A stretch of 64,000 nucleotides of DNA from Pectinatus haikarae (GCF_030813505.1 NZ_JAUSUE010000009.1), one strand, 5' to 3'. Counted from the stretch's first letter, positions 26,828-36,292 are shown. The notes: generated by a model from the letters alone, not told the origin. Made by a program: numbers and translations.

Positions 26828-27442
26828 ATGCCCATCAAAGGAAATCTGATCATTCTGTCCGGTCCTTCCGGCACAGGCAAGGGTACTGTCTGCAAAAAAC
26901 TTTTGACGCTGAATAAAAATATTTTTTATTCTATTTCAGCCACCACGCGTCTGCCCCGCCCCGGTGAAAGAAACGGGCGTGAATACTGGTTTTTGAATAA
27001 AAAAGACTTTGAGAGAATGATAAAAGGAAATAAACTTTTGGAGTGGGCGAAAGTTTATGACAATTATTATGGAACTCCTCTGGAAAAAATCAACAGCCTC
27101 AGAGAGCAGGGCAAAGATGTTCTGCTGGAGATAGACACTCAGGGTGCCCTGTCTGTCATGGAGAAAGCTGCTGACGGTATTTTCATCTTCCTCTTGCCGC
27201 CGTCTTTGCATGAATTGGAAAAAAGGATACGCGGCCGCGGCACAGAAACACAGGAAGTTATCCAAAAACGCCTTGATGCGGCTGTCGGTGAAATATCCCT
27301 TGGTACAAGATACCATTATCTAGTTGTCAACAGAAATGTGACGGAGGCTGTCAGTCAGCTCAATGCTATAATTACAGCCGAACATTGCCGCACAGAACGA
27401 AATATCGAAATTTTAGATAAAGTAAAAAATGAGGAGATATAA
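26828..27442 (+). CDS. gmk: Guanylate kinase
   Basis: Phosphorylates GMP to GDP. 204 aa with P-loop LSGPSGTGKGTVCK (residues 9-22), GMP-binding SATTRLPRPGERNG and YYGTP, and the lid RGRGTETQEVIQKRL. Starts directly at the remA stop. Conserved operon neighbour of rpoZ. Confidence 0.97.
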   Translation: MPIKGNLIILSGPSGTGKGTVCKKLLTLNKNIFYSISATTRLPRPGERNGREYWFLNKKDFERMIKGNKLLEWAKVYDNYYGTPLEKINSLREQGKDVLLEIDTQGALSVMEKAADGIFIFLLPPSLHELEKRIRGRGTETQEVIQKRLDAAVGEISLGTRYHYLVVNRNVTEAVSQLNAIITAEHCRTERNIEILDKVKNEEI

Positions 27443-27444
27443 TT

Positions 27445-27657
27445 ATGGATATAGTAAATCCTTCGATCGATGAATTGATGCCCAAAGTAGACAGTAAATA
27501 TACGCTTGTCGTTCTTGCGTCCAAGCGTGCACGTGAAATTCTTGATGGTTCAAAAATCAGAGCATCAAAGGTTTCTACAAAAAATGTCACGAATGCTTTG
27601 GAAGAAGTAGCAGAAAATAAAATTACCTTTCAACGCATAAAAAATGGTATAAAATAA
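27445..27657 (+). CDS. rpoZ: DNA-directed RNA polymerase subunit omega
   Basis: Small RNA polymerase subunit that stabilises beta-prime. 70 aa with the conserved PSIDELMPKVDSKYTLVVLASKRAREI region and VTNALEEVAENKI. ATG follows GAGGAG; it lies two bases after gmk. Its TAA overlaps the coaBC ATG by one base. Confidence 0.95.
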   Translation: MDIVNPSIDELMPKVDSKYTLVVLASKRAREILDGSKIRASKVSTKNVTNALEEVAENKITFQRIKNGIK

Positions 27658-28856
27658 TGTTAAAGGGAAAGAATATCCTGCTCGGTGTCTGCGGGGGAAT
27701 TGCAGCCTATAAAGCCGTGGAAATTGCCAGCAGATTTCGCAAGCTCGGTGCTGAAGTCAATGTAATAATGACTGCAGCGGCTGCCAAGTTTGTTGCTCCG
27801 CTTACTTTTCAGGAAATAACAGGCAATCCTGTAAGCAGCGGCATGTGGGAAAAAGTTCATACCTGGAATGTTGAACATATCGCTCTGGCTCAAAAAGCCG
27901 ATATTGCTCTTATTGCACCAGCCACTGCCGATATTATAGGCAAGCTTACTGCCGGTATTGCGGACGATATGCTGTCCACTACCTTGATGGCAACTACGGC
28001 TCCCATTTTCCTGTCACCGGCAATGAATACAAATATGTATAAAAACCCGGTTTTACAGCGTAATCTTCATGCATTATCCGCTTTGGGACATCATATCATT
28101 ACGCCCGCCAGCGGCCGTCTGGCCTGCGGTACAGATGGTATTGGCCGGCTTCCCGAGCCATCTGAAATTGTTGATGCAATAGCAAAATTTTTTTCTGAAA
28201 AACAGGATCTGTCCGGCAGACGTATTCTTATCAGTGCGGGAGGAACCAGGGAACCGATCGATCCCGTCCGTTATATAGGCAATCGCTCCAGCGGAAAAAT
28301 GGGGTATGCTCTGGCAGAAGAAGCAGCCAGAAGAGGAGCTGATGTCAGCCTCATTTCCGGACAAACATCGCTTACTGCCCCCGCGTGCGTCAACATTATA
28401 AAAGTAGAAACTGCAAAACAAATGCAATGCCGCATAGAGGAAAAATTTCCCGACAGCGAAATAATTATAATGGCTGCTGCCGTGGCTGATTATCGCGTAG
28501 AAGACATTGCTGACCAGAAAATCAAAAAAACTGCGGAGACCTTAACGATTACGCTCAGGAAAAACCCTGATATCCTCTTTAGTCTGGGGCAGAAGAAAAA
28601 AAATGGGCAATTCCTTGTTGGTTTTGCTGCCGAAACACAGAAGCTGCTTGCTTTTGCACAGGACAAATTAGAACGCAAAAATCTGGACATGATAATTGCT
28701 AATGATGTCAGTAAAAAAAATGCTGGTTTTAATACTGATACAAACATTGTAAAAATCATTACAAAGGATAAGAATGTGGAAGATGTTCCCCTGATGACGA
28801 AAACTGCTCTTGCCTCAGTCATCTTGGATAGAATAATCCTATATTTTGATCGTTAG
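27657..28856 (+). CDS. coaBC: Bifunctional phosphopantothenoylcysteine decarboxylase / phosphopantothenate-cysteine ligase
   Basis: Two consecutive steps of coenzyme A synthesis. 399 aa. N-terminal CoaC flavoprotein domain (1-185) with active-site histidine in NVEHIALAQ, the PAMNTNMYKNP clamp and the catalytic cysteine in ACGTDGIGRLPEP. C-terminal CoaB ligase domain (about 188-399) with SAGGTREPIDPVRYIGN, SSGKMGYALAE and the KIKK loop. Last gene of the yicC operon; a riboswitch-controlled metK follows. Confidence 0.96.
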   Translation: MLKGKNILLGVCGGIAAYKAVEIASRFRKLGAEVNVIMTAAAAKFVAPLTFQEITGNPVSSGMWEKVHTWNVEHIALAQKADIALIAPATADIIGKLTAGIADDMLSTTLMATTAPIFLSPAMNTNMYKNPVLQRNLHALSALGHHIITPASGRLACGTDGIGRLPEPSEIVDAIAKFFSEKQDLSGRRILISAGGTREPIDPVRYIGNRSSGKMGYALAEEAARRGADVSLISGQTSLTAPACVNIIKVETAKQMQCRIEEKFPDSEIIIMAAAVADYRVEDIADQKIKKTAETLTITLRKNPDILFSLGQKKKNGQFLVGFAAETQKLLAFAQDKLERKNLDMIIANDVSKKNAGFNTDTNIVKIITKDKNVEDVPLMTKTALASVILDRIILYFDR

Positions 28857-28932
28857 TTTTTTCGAGTGCTGATTAATTAACTAGAAACAGAATAGCATAT
28901 CAACCGCTGCAAAAATCTGAAAATAAAAGAAG

Positions 28933-28961
28933 TTGACATTTATTATCAGCTGGCGTATTAT
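28933..28961 (+). promoter_or_regulatory. Sigma-A promoter of the S-box/metK unit
   Basis: Consensus TTGACA (28,933-28,938), 17-base spacer, TATTAT (28,956-28,961). Transcription should start just upstream of the SAM riboswitch. The preceding 75 bases after coaBC hold no clear terminator. Confidence 0.8.
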
Positions 28962-28983
28962 ATATGCATAAATAAATATTGAG

Positions 28984-29082
28984 CTCATCAAGAGCAGTGG
29001 AGGGACGGGCCCTGTGAAACTGCGGCAACCATTGATATTATCAAACGGTGCTAATTCCTTTAGGTTTTTCCTATGAGATGAG
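28984..29082 (+). promoter_or_regulatory. SAM-I (S-box) riboswitch aptamer
   Basis: Binds S-adenosylmethionine and, when bound, allows a terminator to form, lowering metK expression. The P1 helix pairs CTCATC (28,984-28,989) with GATGAG (29,077-29,082). The core sequence AGAGCAGTGGAGGGACGGGC is followed by CCTGTGAAACTGCGGCAACC, then GGTGCTAATTCC, the S-box hallmarks. It sits between a strong promoter and metK, the usual target in Bacillota. Confidence 0.95.
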
Positions 29083-29095
29083 AGTAGGCTTTTAC

Positions 29096-29127
29096 GCTCT
29101 CTATCTTGTATAGAGAGCTTTTTTATT
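29096..29127 (+). terminator. SAM riboswitch expression-platform terminator
   Basis: GCTCTCTA (29,096-29,103) pairs with TAGAGAGC (29,111-29,118) around a 7-base loop, then CTTTTTTATTT-type T run. It directly follows the aptamer, with bases of the 3' P1 strand nearby able to form a competing antiterminator. Confidence 0.85.
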
Positions 29128-29224
29128 TACAATTTATCGATGCTGCCCGTCAGCAATGAGCTGTGTATAAAGCCTGTTAACTCTGGCACAGCTCGTCGAA
29201 ATAACTCAAAGACGGAGGAAAAAT

Positions 29225-30421
29225 ATGGCTCAGAAGCGTGTATTATTTACATCAGAGTCAGTTACAGAAGGTCATCCCGATAAAATTGCTGATCAAATTT
29301 CTGACAGTATTCTTGATGCTATTCTGGAACAAGACCCGCAGGGCCGCGTTGCCTGTGAAACTCTTATAACCACAGGTCAGGTTCATATTGCCGGTGAAAT
29401 ATCTACAAAATGCTATGTGGATATACCCAAAATCGTTCGTGAAAAAATAAAGCAGATCGGTTACACAAGAGCAAAATACGGTTTTGATGCTCAAACCTGC
29501 GGTATATCTGTATCTATTGACGAACAATCTGCCGATATCGCACTTGGTGTCGATAAAGCTCTCGAAGCAAAAAAAGGTATCATGAACGTACAGGATGATG
29601 ATGCTATTGGTGCAGGTGACCAGGGCATGATGTTTGGTTATGCGACAAACGAAACTCCCGAATTCATGCCATTTCCTATTGCCATAGCTCATCGCCTTTC
29701 ACGGCGCCTGACAGAAGTTCGCAAAAAAGGTGAACTTGATTATCTGCGTCCTGATGGCAAAACACAGGTCACTGTCGCTTATGAGAACGGCAAACCTGTT
29801 CATATCGAAGCCATTGTCGTTTCTACCCAGCACGGTCCTGAAATTTCTCTTGAAACTATTGAAAAAGACATCAAAGAAAAAGTAATTGCGCCTGTTGTTC
29901 CTTCTGACATGGTCGATGATAAAACCAAATATTATATAAACCCCACCGGCAAATTTGTCATCGGCGGACCCCAGGGAGACTGCGGTCTGACAGGACGAAA
30001 AATAATCGTTGACACTTATGGCGGCATGGCCCGTCACGGCGGCGGTGCATTTTCCGGAAAAGATCCAACAAAAGTTGACCGTTCTGCGGCTTATGCCGCA
30101 CGCTATGTAGCCAAAAATGTGGTTGCTGCCGGTCTGGCCGATAAATGTGAAATTCAGCTGGCTTATGCCATTGGTGTAGCTCATCCTGTATCCATTATGG
30201 TGGATACTTTCGGTACTGCCAAAATAGATGAAGAAAAGATCGCTGAATTAATCAGTAAGCATTTTGATCTGCGGCCTGCCGGAATAATAAAAATGCTTGA
30301 CTTACGCCGGCCCATTTATGCTCAGACTGCCGCGTATGGACATTTTGGCCGAACAGATGTGGACCTTCCATGGGAACATACTGACAAGGCTGCTCTTTTA
30401 AAACAGCAGGCTGCTTTGTAA
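29225..30421 (+). CDS. metK: S-adenosylmethionine synthase
   Basis: Makes SAM from methionine and ATP. 398 aa. Conserved TEGHPDKIADQISD (residues 14-27), the flexible-loop motif GAGDQGMMFGYA and the P-loop-like GGGAFSGKDPTKVDRSAAY. ATG follows GACGGAGG. The gene is placed between coaBC and priA, which are usually neighbours, and is controlled by its own S-box leader and a strong downstream terminator. Confidence 0.97.
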   Translation: MAQKRVLFTSESVTEGHPDKIADQISDSILDAILEQDPQGRVACETLITTGQVHIAGEISTKCYVDIPKIVREKIKQIGYTRAKYGFDAQTCGISVSIDEQSADIALGVDKALEAKKGIMNVQDDDAIGAGDQGMMFGYATNETPEFMPFPIAIAHRLSRRLTEVRKKGELDYLRPDGKTQVTVAYENGKPVHIEAIVVSTQHGPEISLETIEKDIKEKVIAPVVPSDMVDDKTKYYINPTGKFVIGGPQGDCGLTGRKIIVDTYGGMARHGGGAFSGKDPTKVDRSAAYAARYVAKNVVAAGLADKCEIQLAYAIGVAHPVSIMVDTFGTAKIDEEKIAELISKHFDLRPAGIIKMLDLRRPIYAQTAAYGHFGRTDVDLPWEHTDKAALLKQQAAL

Positions 30422-30446
30422 TCTGGCATATACTTGCTTTTGCTCC

Positions 30447-30499
30447 AATGCCTCCGGGGATAACTATTGCTGACATGTTATTCTTTGGAGGCATTTTTT
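30447..30499 (+). terminator. Intrinsic terminator after metK
   Basis: AATGCCTCC (30,447-30,455) pairs with GGAGGCATT (30,487-30,495), with an inner ATAAC/GTTAT stem, then TTTTTT. It starts about 25 bases after the metK stop and immediately precedes the priA promoter. Confidence 0.85.
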
Positions 30500-30500
30500 A

Positions 30501-30509
30501 TGCTATAAT
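30501..30509 (+). promoter_or_regulatory. Extended -10 promoter element for priA
   Basis: TGC-TATAAT right after the metK terminator T-run. The -35 position would fall in the terminator stem and is poor (TTCTTT), typical of extended -10 promoters. The predicted transcript would have only about 10 bases before the TTG start, including the GTGGTG ribosome site. Confidence 0.45.
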
Positions 30510-30525
30510 CAAAGTGGTGATTATT

Positions 30526-32931
30526 TTGAAACGACAGGCTGACGTCTTTATAAACATATCGGTAAAAACTATTGCCGAGAGCTATACTTATATTATTCCC
30601 GAAAAATTTAAATTTTTAAAAACTGGCTGCCGCGTCGTTGTTTCTTTCGGAGCCAGAAAAATGGAAGGCTTCATCGTACGTATTTTTTCTGCCGAAGATG
30701 ATGATAAACGGCCTTTAAAGGAAATTGCAGATATAATTGACACTGAACCTTATTTTACCGATAAAGTAATGCAAACAGCACACTTTATTTCTGAATTTTA
30801 TCTTTGCTCTCTGGGTGAGGCATTACGCCTGTTCATTCCTGGAAAAAACAGCATAAAACTTCGCAGTATATATAGTGTTACTGATAATTATCCGGCTGCC
30901 TTAACACTTTCTGAGCATGCTGTGTATGAATTTATTGCAGCCAATCCTGATTGTGATCTCAATCAAATACGATCGGTTGCAAAGGATAATACACCGGAAA
31001 TACTGAAAAAACTCCAGTCCCAAAAGGCCATTTTCCAAGATTATTTCTGCTCCAGACGCGCTCATCTCGTTTATGATACCTATGTGCAGATAAACAGTGA
31101 TACTGTCACAGAATCTGTATTGCAGAATATGACACGAAAAAGGACCCAAAAACGTCTGCTGGAATTTTTAGCGGATGGTAAAATTCACAGTATAGCTGAG
31201 CTTACCGCACACAAATTTTCTCGAAATATATTAAATCTATTGGCTGCCAGCAATTATATACTGCTGACAAAGAAGCGTGCTTTCCGCAACAGCTACAATA
31301 ATATAAACCCGGAAAAATCAGCTCCTGTTCTCCTGACTTCTGATCAGCAGTCCGCTTTATCCCAGATAATACCTTTTATACAGCGACAGGAACCGCATAC
31401 TTTTTTACTGTACGGAGTCACGGGCAGCGGTAAAACTCAGCTTTATATAGAAGCCGCAAAATATGCCTTGAAAACTGTCAGACAATCATTGATTCTTGTT
31501 CCCGAGATCGTATTGACAGGACAGCTTGTTGTTTCCCTGAAAAATTTTTTTGCAGAAAACGTCGTTGTGATCCACAGCCGGCTTACAGTCAGCGAACGTA
31601 GTGACGCCTTTATGCGTATTCGAACAAATGATGCCAAGATCATTATTGGTGCCCGGTCAGCCATATTTGCTCCTTTTTTTGATCTAGGCCTTATTGTTAT
31701 GGATGAAGAGCATGACTCATCATACAAACAGGATGAATCACCGCGCTATCATACTCGCGATATAGCACAGAAAATGTCTTTACTTTACAATGCTGCACTC
31801 ATTCTTGGCAGTGCTACACCGTCCATAGAAAGCTATTTTTATGCTCAAAAAAAAATATATACGCTTCTGAAAATGCCTCACAGGATAGACAATCATCCTC
31901 TTCCTCATATAGAATATGTTGATATGCGTGAAGAGCTGCATTTGGGCAACCGTCATATTTTATCACGTGCGCTTTCAACCCTTATCAGCAAAACATTGGA
32001 AAAAAAACAGCAGATCATCATCATGCTTAATCGCCGCGGATATTCTACATTTGTAATGTGCCGTTCCTGCGGACTCGTTATAAAATGTCCGCAGTGCGGT
32101 CTGCCTCTCGTCTATCATAAGGGAAATTACCTGCAATGCCATCATTGCGATATCAAAGAAGATGTTCCTGATATATGCCCCTCCTGCAACAGTCGATACA
32201 TAAAATTTTTTGGCTCAGGCACTGAAAAACTGGAACAGGAACTGCAGGAGTCCTTTCCGACAGCCAGAATTATCCGGCTCGACCGGGACACTACCGGCCG
32301 GAAATTTGCCCATCAGGAAATTTTGCGCAATTTTAAATCTGGAGCTTATGATATTCTTCTCGGCACTCAAATGGTCGCCAAAGGTCACGATATTCCTTCA
32401 GTGACAGCCGTTGGTATAATAAGCGCCGATTCCAGTCTTAATATGCCTGATTTCCGTTCGGCTGAACGCTGTTTCAGCCTTATAACACAGACCGCAGGCC
32501 GGGCAGGACGCGGTACGCTGAAAGGCAATGTCATTGTCCAAGGGTACAATCCCGAGCATTATGCTGTCGTATCCGGTATAGCACAGGACTATGACGCTTT
32601 TTACAGGCAGGAACTAATCTTGCGGAAGGAACTCTTTTATCCGCCTTATGCCAGCCTTGTAAAACTAACTGTCCAACATGAAAATGAGTCAACGGCATTA
32701 CAAAAAGCTCTATCGCTGCGAGAGTCGTTCAAAGAAAATTTTACTGATACCCGCGTGCATCAGCTGATTGGTCCCGCCCCCTCTGTTATAGCAAATTTTC
32801 GTGGCATATATCGTTTCAATATCTTACTGAAAACCGCCGATCTTGCCTGTGTTAACAAATTTTTATGCTCCATCGGTCTTGATACGGACAAAGACGTTAA
32901 GATAGATGTAAATCCTTTAAATACTATGTAA
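30526..32931 (+). CDS. priA: Primosomal protein N' (replication restart helicase PriA)
   Basis: 3'-5' helicase that reloads the replisome at collapsed forks. The TTG at 30,526 (KRQADVFINISVKT after Met) gives 801 aa; the frame stays open upstream but that part is the metK terminator. 3'-DNA-binding domain at the N terminus, Walker A YGVTGSGKTQLY, motif II VMDEEHDSSYKQ, and an eight-cysteine zinc-binding insert (CRSCG, CPQCG, CHHC, CPSC). The C-terminal helicase part has GTQMVAKGHDIP. First gene of priA-def-fmt. Confidence 0.95.
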   Translation: MKRQADVFINISVKTIAESYTYIIPEKFKFLKTGCRVVVSFGARKMEGFIVRIFSAEDDDKRPLKEIADIIDTEPYFTDKVMQTAHFISEFYLCSLGEALRLFIPGKNSIKLRSIYSVTDNYPAALTLSEHAVYEFIAANPDCDLNQIRSVAKDNTPEILKKLQSQKAIFQDYFCSRRAHLVYDTYVQINSDTVTESVLQNMTRKRTQKRLLEFLADGKIHSIAELTAHKFSRNILNLLAASNYILLTKKRAFRNSYNNINPEKSAPVLLTSDQQSALSQIIPFIQRQEPHTFLLYGVTGSGKTQLYIEAAKYALKTVRQSLILVPEIVLTGQLVVSLKNFFAENVVVIHSRLTVSERSDAFMRIRTNDAKIIIGARSAIFAPFFDLGLIVMDEEHDSSYKQDESPRYHTRDIAQKMSLLYNAALILGSATPSIESYFYAQKKIYTLLKMPHRIDNHPLPHIEYVDMREELHLGNRHILSRALSTLISKTLEKKQQIIIMLNRRGYSTFVMCRSCGLVIKCPQCGLPLVYHKGNYLQCHHCDIKEDVPDICPSCNSRYIKFFGSGTEKLEQELQESFPTARIIRLDRDTTGRKFAHQEILRNFKSGAYDILLGTQMVAKGHDIPSVTAVGIISADSSLNMPDFRSAERCFSLITQTAGRAGRGTLKGNVIVQGYNPEHYAVVSGIAQDYDAFYRQELILRKELFYPPYASLVKLTVQHENESTALQKALSLRESFKENFTDTRVHQLIGPAPSVIANFRGIYRFNILLKTADLACVNKFLCSIGLDTDKDVKIDVNPLNTM

Positions 32932-32990
32932 TTTGAATTTTTTTGTCGACAATGATAATATTATTATAAAGAAGGGAAGATGATAGATTA

Positions 32991-33461
32991 ATGGCATTAC
33001 TGGATATAAAAAAAATTGGTGATCCTATATTAAAACAAAAATCCTCTCCTGTGGAAAAAATAGACAGTACTATAAGGAAATTACTTGATAATATGGCTGA
33101 AACCATGTATGAAGCAGAAGGTGTCGGCCTTGCCGCACCGCAGATCGGCGTCTTAAAACGCATTGTTGTGATTGATGTAGGCGAAGGTCTTATAGAGCTC
33201 ATAAATCCTGAAATAGTTCGCTGCGAAGGTAGTATGCAGGGTATTGAAGGTTGTCTCAGTGTTCCTCAAATGAACGGCGAAGTTGATCGTTACGAAAATG
33301 TATCCGTTAAATTTCTTAATCGTCAGGGCAAAGCCCAGCGCATATTGGCAAAGGGAACTTTACTGTCCCGCTGTCTGCAGCACGAAATAGACCATTTGGA
33401 CGGCATTCTTTTTGTTGATAAGGCCAAAACACTTGTCCGCCTGGAGGACAGCAATGAATAA
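32991..33461 (+). CDS. def: Peptide deformylase
   Basis: Removes the N-formyl group from new proteins with a metal ion. 156 aa. The three signature motifs are intact: GVGLAAPQIG, EGCLSVP and QHEIDHLDG (metal ligands Cys and two His). ATG at 32,991 follows GGGAAGATG-type sequence. It overlaps fmt by eight bases (ATGAATAA). Confidence 0.96.
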   Translation: MALLDIKKIGDPILKQKSSPVEKIDSTIRKLLDNMAETMYEAEGVGLAAPQIGVLKRIVVIDVGEGLIELINPEIVRCEGSMQGIEGCLSVPQMNGEVDRYENVSVKFLNRQGKAQRILAKGTLLSRCLQHEIDHLDGILFVDKAKTLVRLEDSNE

Positions 33462-34389
33462 TTTGAAAGCTGTATTTATGGGAACGCCGGATTTTGCTGT
33501 TCCCTGCCTAAAAAGACTGAACGAAATCTCCGAAGTCATAGCCGTAGTAACTCAGCCTGACAAAAAACGCGGGCGGGGTCAGAAGCTGACTCCATCTCCC
33601 ATAAAAGCTTTTGCCCTGGATAACCAGCTGCCGGTTTTTCAACCAGCAAAAGTAAAGTCTCCGGATTTTGTCGAACAATTATCTCGGCTGAATCCTGACA
33701 TAATTATTGTCGTTGCCTTCGGACAGATCTTATCTCAGGACATTTTAAATATCCCTCCGAAAGGCTGCATAAATGTCCATGCCTCGCTCTTACCTGCATA
33801 TAGGGGCGCGGCGCCTATTCATTGGTCAATTATACGCGGTGAAACTCTCACAGGCGTCACGACCATGTATATGGACGCCGGGCTGGATACAGGCGACATG
33901 ATTTTAAAAACAGCTGTTTCTATAACCGACGATATGACTACCGAAGAACTGCACGATAAACTTATGGCCGCCGGTGCAGATCTGCTTGCCGAAACTATAG
34001 AACAAATCCAAAAAGGTACTGTTCTGCATGAAAAACAAAATAATGAACTGTCCTCCTATTCACCTATGTTGAATGATGATATCTGCCGCATTGACTGGAA
34101 TAAATCAGCCCGGGACATACATAATCTTGTCCGGGGGCTCAATTCATGGCCAGGAGCTTACAGTATTATCGATGGTCAGAAAATGAAAATATGGCGAACA
34201 TCGGTTGTTGATTCTTTAGCCGATTCTACTCCCGGCAAAGTAACCGCACTTACAAAAAACGGCTTGCTTGTAGCTGCCGGAGAAAACTCTGTAGAAATTT
34301 TAGAACTGCAGACACCAAATAAAAAAAAGATGTCAGCTAAAGCCTATATCAATGGTCATAAATTACAGCTGCCCCTGCAATTTGAATGA
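33454..34389 (+). CDS. fmt: Methionyl-tRNA formyltransferase
   Basis: Formylates initiator Met-tRNA using 10-formyltetrahydrofolate. 311 aa from ATG 33,454 (MNNLKAVFMGTPDFAVP), five bases after GGAGG and overlapping the def stop; upstream frame extension is def sequence. The catalytic segment NVHASLLPAYRGAAPIHW contains Asn and His; the C-terminal OB-like domain follows LNSWPGAYS. Partner of def in the formylation cycle. Confidence 0.96.
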   Translation: MNNLKAVFMGTPDFAVPCLKRLNEISEVIAVVTQPDKKRGRGQKLTPSPIKAFALDNQLPVFQPAKVKSPDFVEQLSRLNPDIIIVVAFGQILSQDILNIPPKGCINVHASLLPAYRGAAPIHWSIIRGETLTGVTTMYMDAGLDTGDMILKTAVSITDDMTTEELHDKLMAAGADLLAETIEQIQKGTVLHEKQNNELSSYSPMLNDDICRIDWNKSARDIHNLVRGLNSWPGAYSIIDGQKMKIWRTSVVDSLADSTPGKVTALTKNGLLVAAGENSVEILELQTPNKKKMSAKAYINGHKLQLPLQFE

Positions 34390-34397
34390 CTGCAAAT

Positions 34398-34453
34398 AAA
34401 AAAACCGCCCCCATGATTAGATTTTTAAGTCTAATTATGGGGGTGGTTTTTTA
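34398..34453. terminator. Bidirectional terminator between fmt and the BI-1 gene
   Basis: AAAAAACCGCCCCCAT and ATGGGGGTGGTTTTTT flank an inner GATTAGA/TCTAAT-type stem: near-perfect hairpin with T runs in both directions. It separates convergent fmt (plus) and the BI-1 family gene (minus). Confidence 0.9.
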
Positions 34454-34473
34454 TCTACACTCTTGGTCTCGAA

Positions 34474-35208
34474 TCAATCATCCTGAAACATGGATGCCAC
34501 CATCGCAACCAAGCGAATAATTTCTATATAAAGCCACACAAGTGTTATCAATAATCCAAATGCAGTAAAATATTCCATATATTTCGGCATACCGTTGGTT
34601 ACTGCTTTTTCTATATTATCAAAGTCCAGCAAAAGATTAAAAGCAGCAACAGCTGAAATAATAAGTGACACGACAATACCCAATATGCCGGTTCTTGGCA
34701 TAAAATCAGCGCCAAAGAAAGAAGCGATAAAGCTGGCAAAATAGAATATGGCAATTGCAGCTGTCATGCTGATTATTGCTGAACGAACTTTTTCGGTCAC
34801 TGTTATCACACCGGTCTTCCATAACACAAGCATGGAAATCATCACGGCAAAGGTTATACCGACAGCTATGGCTGATATACCAAAATAAAGATGTTCAAAT
34901 TGCATTGAGATAATTCCCAGCGCCATACCTTCAAATATAGCGTATCCCGGCGAAGTGTACTCAGAAATACTTGGTTTGAAACAAGTCACTAATGCCAAAA
35001 TAAGCCCTCCAATGAAACCTGCTCCTATTCCTACAATCGCTAAAGAGGTATCCGCCAGAAAGTTTGCCGATACTGCCGCCGATATTATCGTCAATACTAC
35101 AAGTCCGATACTTTTTTTAATTGAACCGGATAATGTAGCTGTTTGGCCGAAGCTTATTGCTGCATTTTCATTTTCTTTTTCCATAACACGAATAACGGGA
35201 TTAGCCAT
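34474..35208 (-). CDS. Bax inhibitor-1/YccA family membrane protein
   Basis: Integral membrane protein of the BI-1/YccA superfamily (COG4760 type), whose bacterial roles are poorly defined; relatives modulate FtsH or leak calcium. 244 aa with seven likely membrane segments, starting after a polar N terminus of about 30 residues and ending with LLITLVWLYIEIIRLVAM followed by FQDD. The acidic residues in the last helix (LYIEIIRL) are typical. Monocistronic, convergent with fmt; ATG after AAAGGATG. Divergent from the TVP38 gene. Confidence 0.85.
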   Translation of the reverse strand: MANPVIRVMEKENENAAISFGQTATLSGSIKKSIGLVVLTIISAAVSANFLADTSLAIVGIGAGFIGGLILALVTCFKPSISEYTSPGYAIFEGMALGIISMQFEHLYFGISAIAVGITFAVMISMLVLWKTGVITVTEKVRSAIISMTAAIAIFYFASFIASFFGADFMPRTGILGIVVSLIISAVAAFNLLLDFDNIEKAVTNGMPKYMEYFTAFGLLITLVWLYIEIIRLVAMVASMFQDD

Positions 35209-35454
35209 TTAAAACATCCTTTCAAAATTAATACTACACACTCTGTGACTCTCGGGAAAATGACTGTTCATCCCGAAAAAACCCAGATGAATTAAGTTAA
35301 TTATACCATTTTACTAATAAAAACACAATTTTAAACGCAGTCAGACCCATACTATATTGAACCACCTGTTTTAATTATTATAAAAATAATGTATTAGCAG
35401 CAGAACTGTGATAAAATAAAGCAATAGTTAATTCAATACAAGGGAGTATTATAA

Positions 35455-36141
35455 GTGAACTCGGAAAAAAAGATAAAAATAGCGGGATATGCACTGATCA
35501 TTATTTTAGTAGGCAGTATCTATATAATTTCGCCAAATTTTTATAACGATCTTTTTCGTGTGATACTCAGCGGCGATATGAAGGAAATAGCTGCTTATAT
35601 AGATTCTTTTGGTAATTTGGCTATTTTTTTCGGCTTCATGCTGGTCTTGCTCATTAATATAGTAGGTCTGCCTTCTATTTTTGCCATTACAGCCAACGGG
35701 CTGCTTTTCGGACCGGCTATCGGCATCATAATCTCCTGGATTGCTGAAACAGTCGGTGTAATTCTTGGTTTTTTACTTATGCGTACTATTTTGCGCCCGT
35801 CTGCGGAAAAACTTATACATAAAAGCACCCGGCTGAGTAAAATAGATGATCTCAGCGGAAAAAATGGTTTTAAACTCATGCTCGTTCTGAGATCACTTCC
35901 TTATTTTCCTTCAGGAGTGCTGACTGCTTTTGGTGCCATCAGTAAAATATCATTAAAAGATTATTCATTATCCAGCTTGATTGGTAAACTTCCGGCTACT
36001 GCATTGGAAGTAATGATCGGACATGACATTTTTACATACAATCAGAACTTAAACAGACTCGCCATTGTAATAGCAATATCAGTAATTGTCTATGGAGGAC
36101 TATGGTTTTTTAATAAAAAATACATAAATGGTAAAAAATAA
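35455..36141 (+). CDS. TVP38/TMEM64 family membrane protein
   Basis: DedA/VTT-domain family; relatives are lipid scramblase-like or undecaprenyl phosphate-recycling flippases, with function here unknown. 228 aa; GTG start at 35,455 after AAGGGAG. N-terminal membrane segment (IAGYALIIILVGSIYII), central SNARE-associated domain with GFMLVLLINIVGLPSIFAITANG, LRSLPYFPSGVLTAFGA, and a C-terminal transmembrane helix. Alone between the divergent BI-1 gene and the dapB promoter. Confidence 0.85.
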   Translation: MNSEKKIKIAGYALIIILVGSIYIISPNFYNDLFRVILSGDMKEIAAYIDSFGNLAIFFGFMLVLLINIVGLPSIFAITANGLLFGPAIGIIISWIAETVGVILGFLLMRTILRPSAEKLIHKSTRLSKIDDLSGKNGFKLMLVLRSLPYFPSGVLTAFGAISKISLKDYSLSSLIGKLPATALEVMIGHDIFTYNQNLNRLAIVIAISVIVYGGLWFFNKKYINGKK

Positions 36142-36160
36142 TACTTTTGTTCTTTTTCTC

Positions 36161-36188
36161 TTGATTTTCTCTTTATTTTTAGTATAAT
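36161..36188 (+). promoter_or_regulatory. Sigma-A promoter of dapB-asd
   Basis: TTGATT (36,161-36,166), 16-base spacer, TATAAT (36,183-36,188). The leader to dapB is about 100 bases, too short for a lysine riboswitch, and no hairpin-T-run attenuator was seen in it. Confidence 0.6.
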
Positions 36189-36292
36189 ATAGCAAGACTT
36201 ACCTAAATGTTAAGCTTACTAATATTGAGTTTTCTGATCAGCACTTTTTTACAGCATTAAATAACATTGCACTATCTCAGGGAGGGTTTTTT

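Noticed and set aside
29699..30184. 161-codon antisense frame opposite metK
   Set aside because: Mirror of metK codon bias; no ribosome site.
36189..36292. Lysine riboswitch or T-box ahead of dapB
   Set aside because: Leader of about 100 bases is too short and lacks both the lysine aptamer motifs and a T-box sequence.
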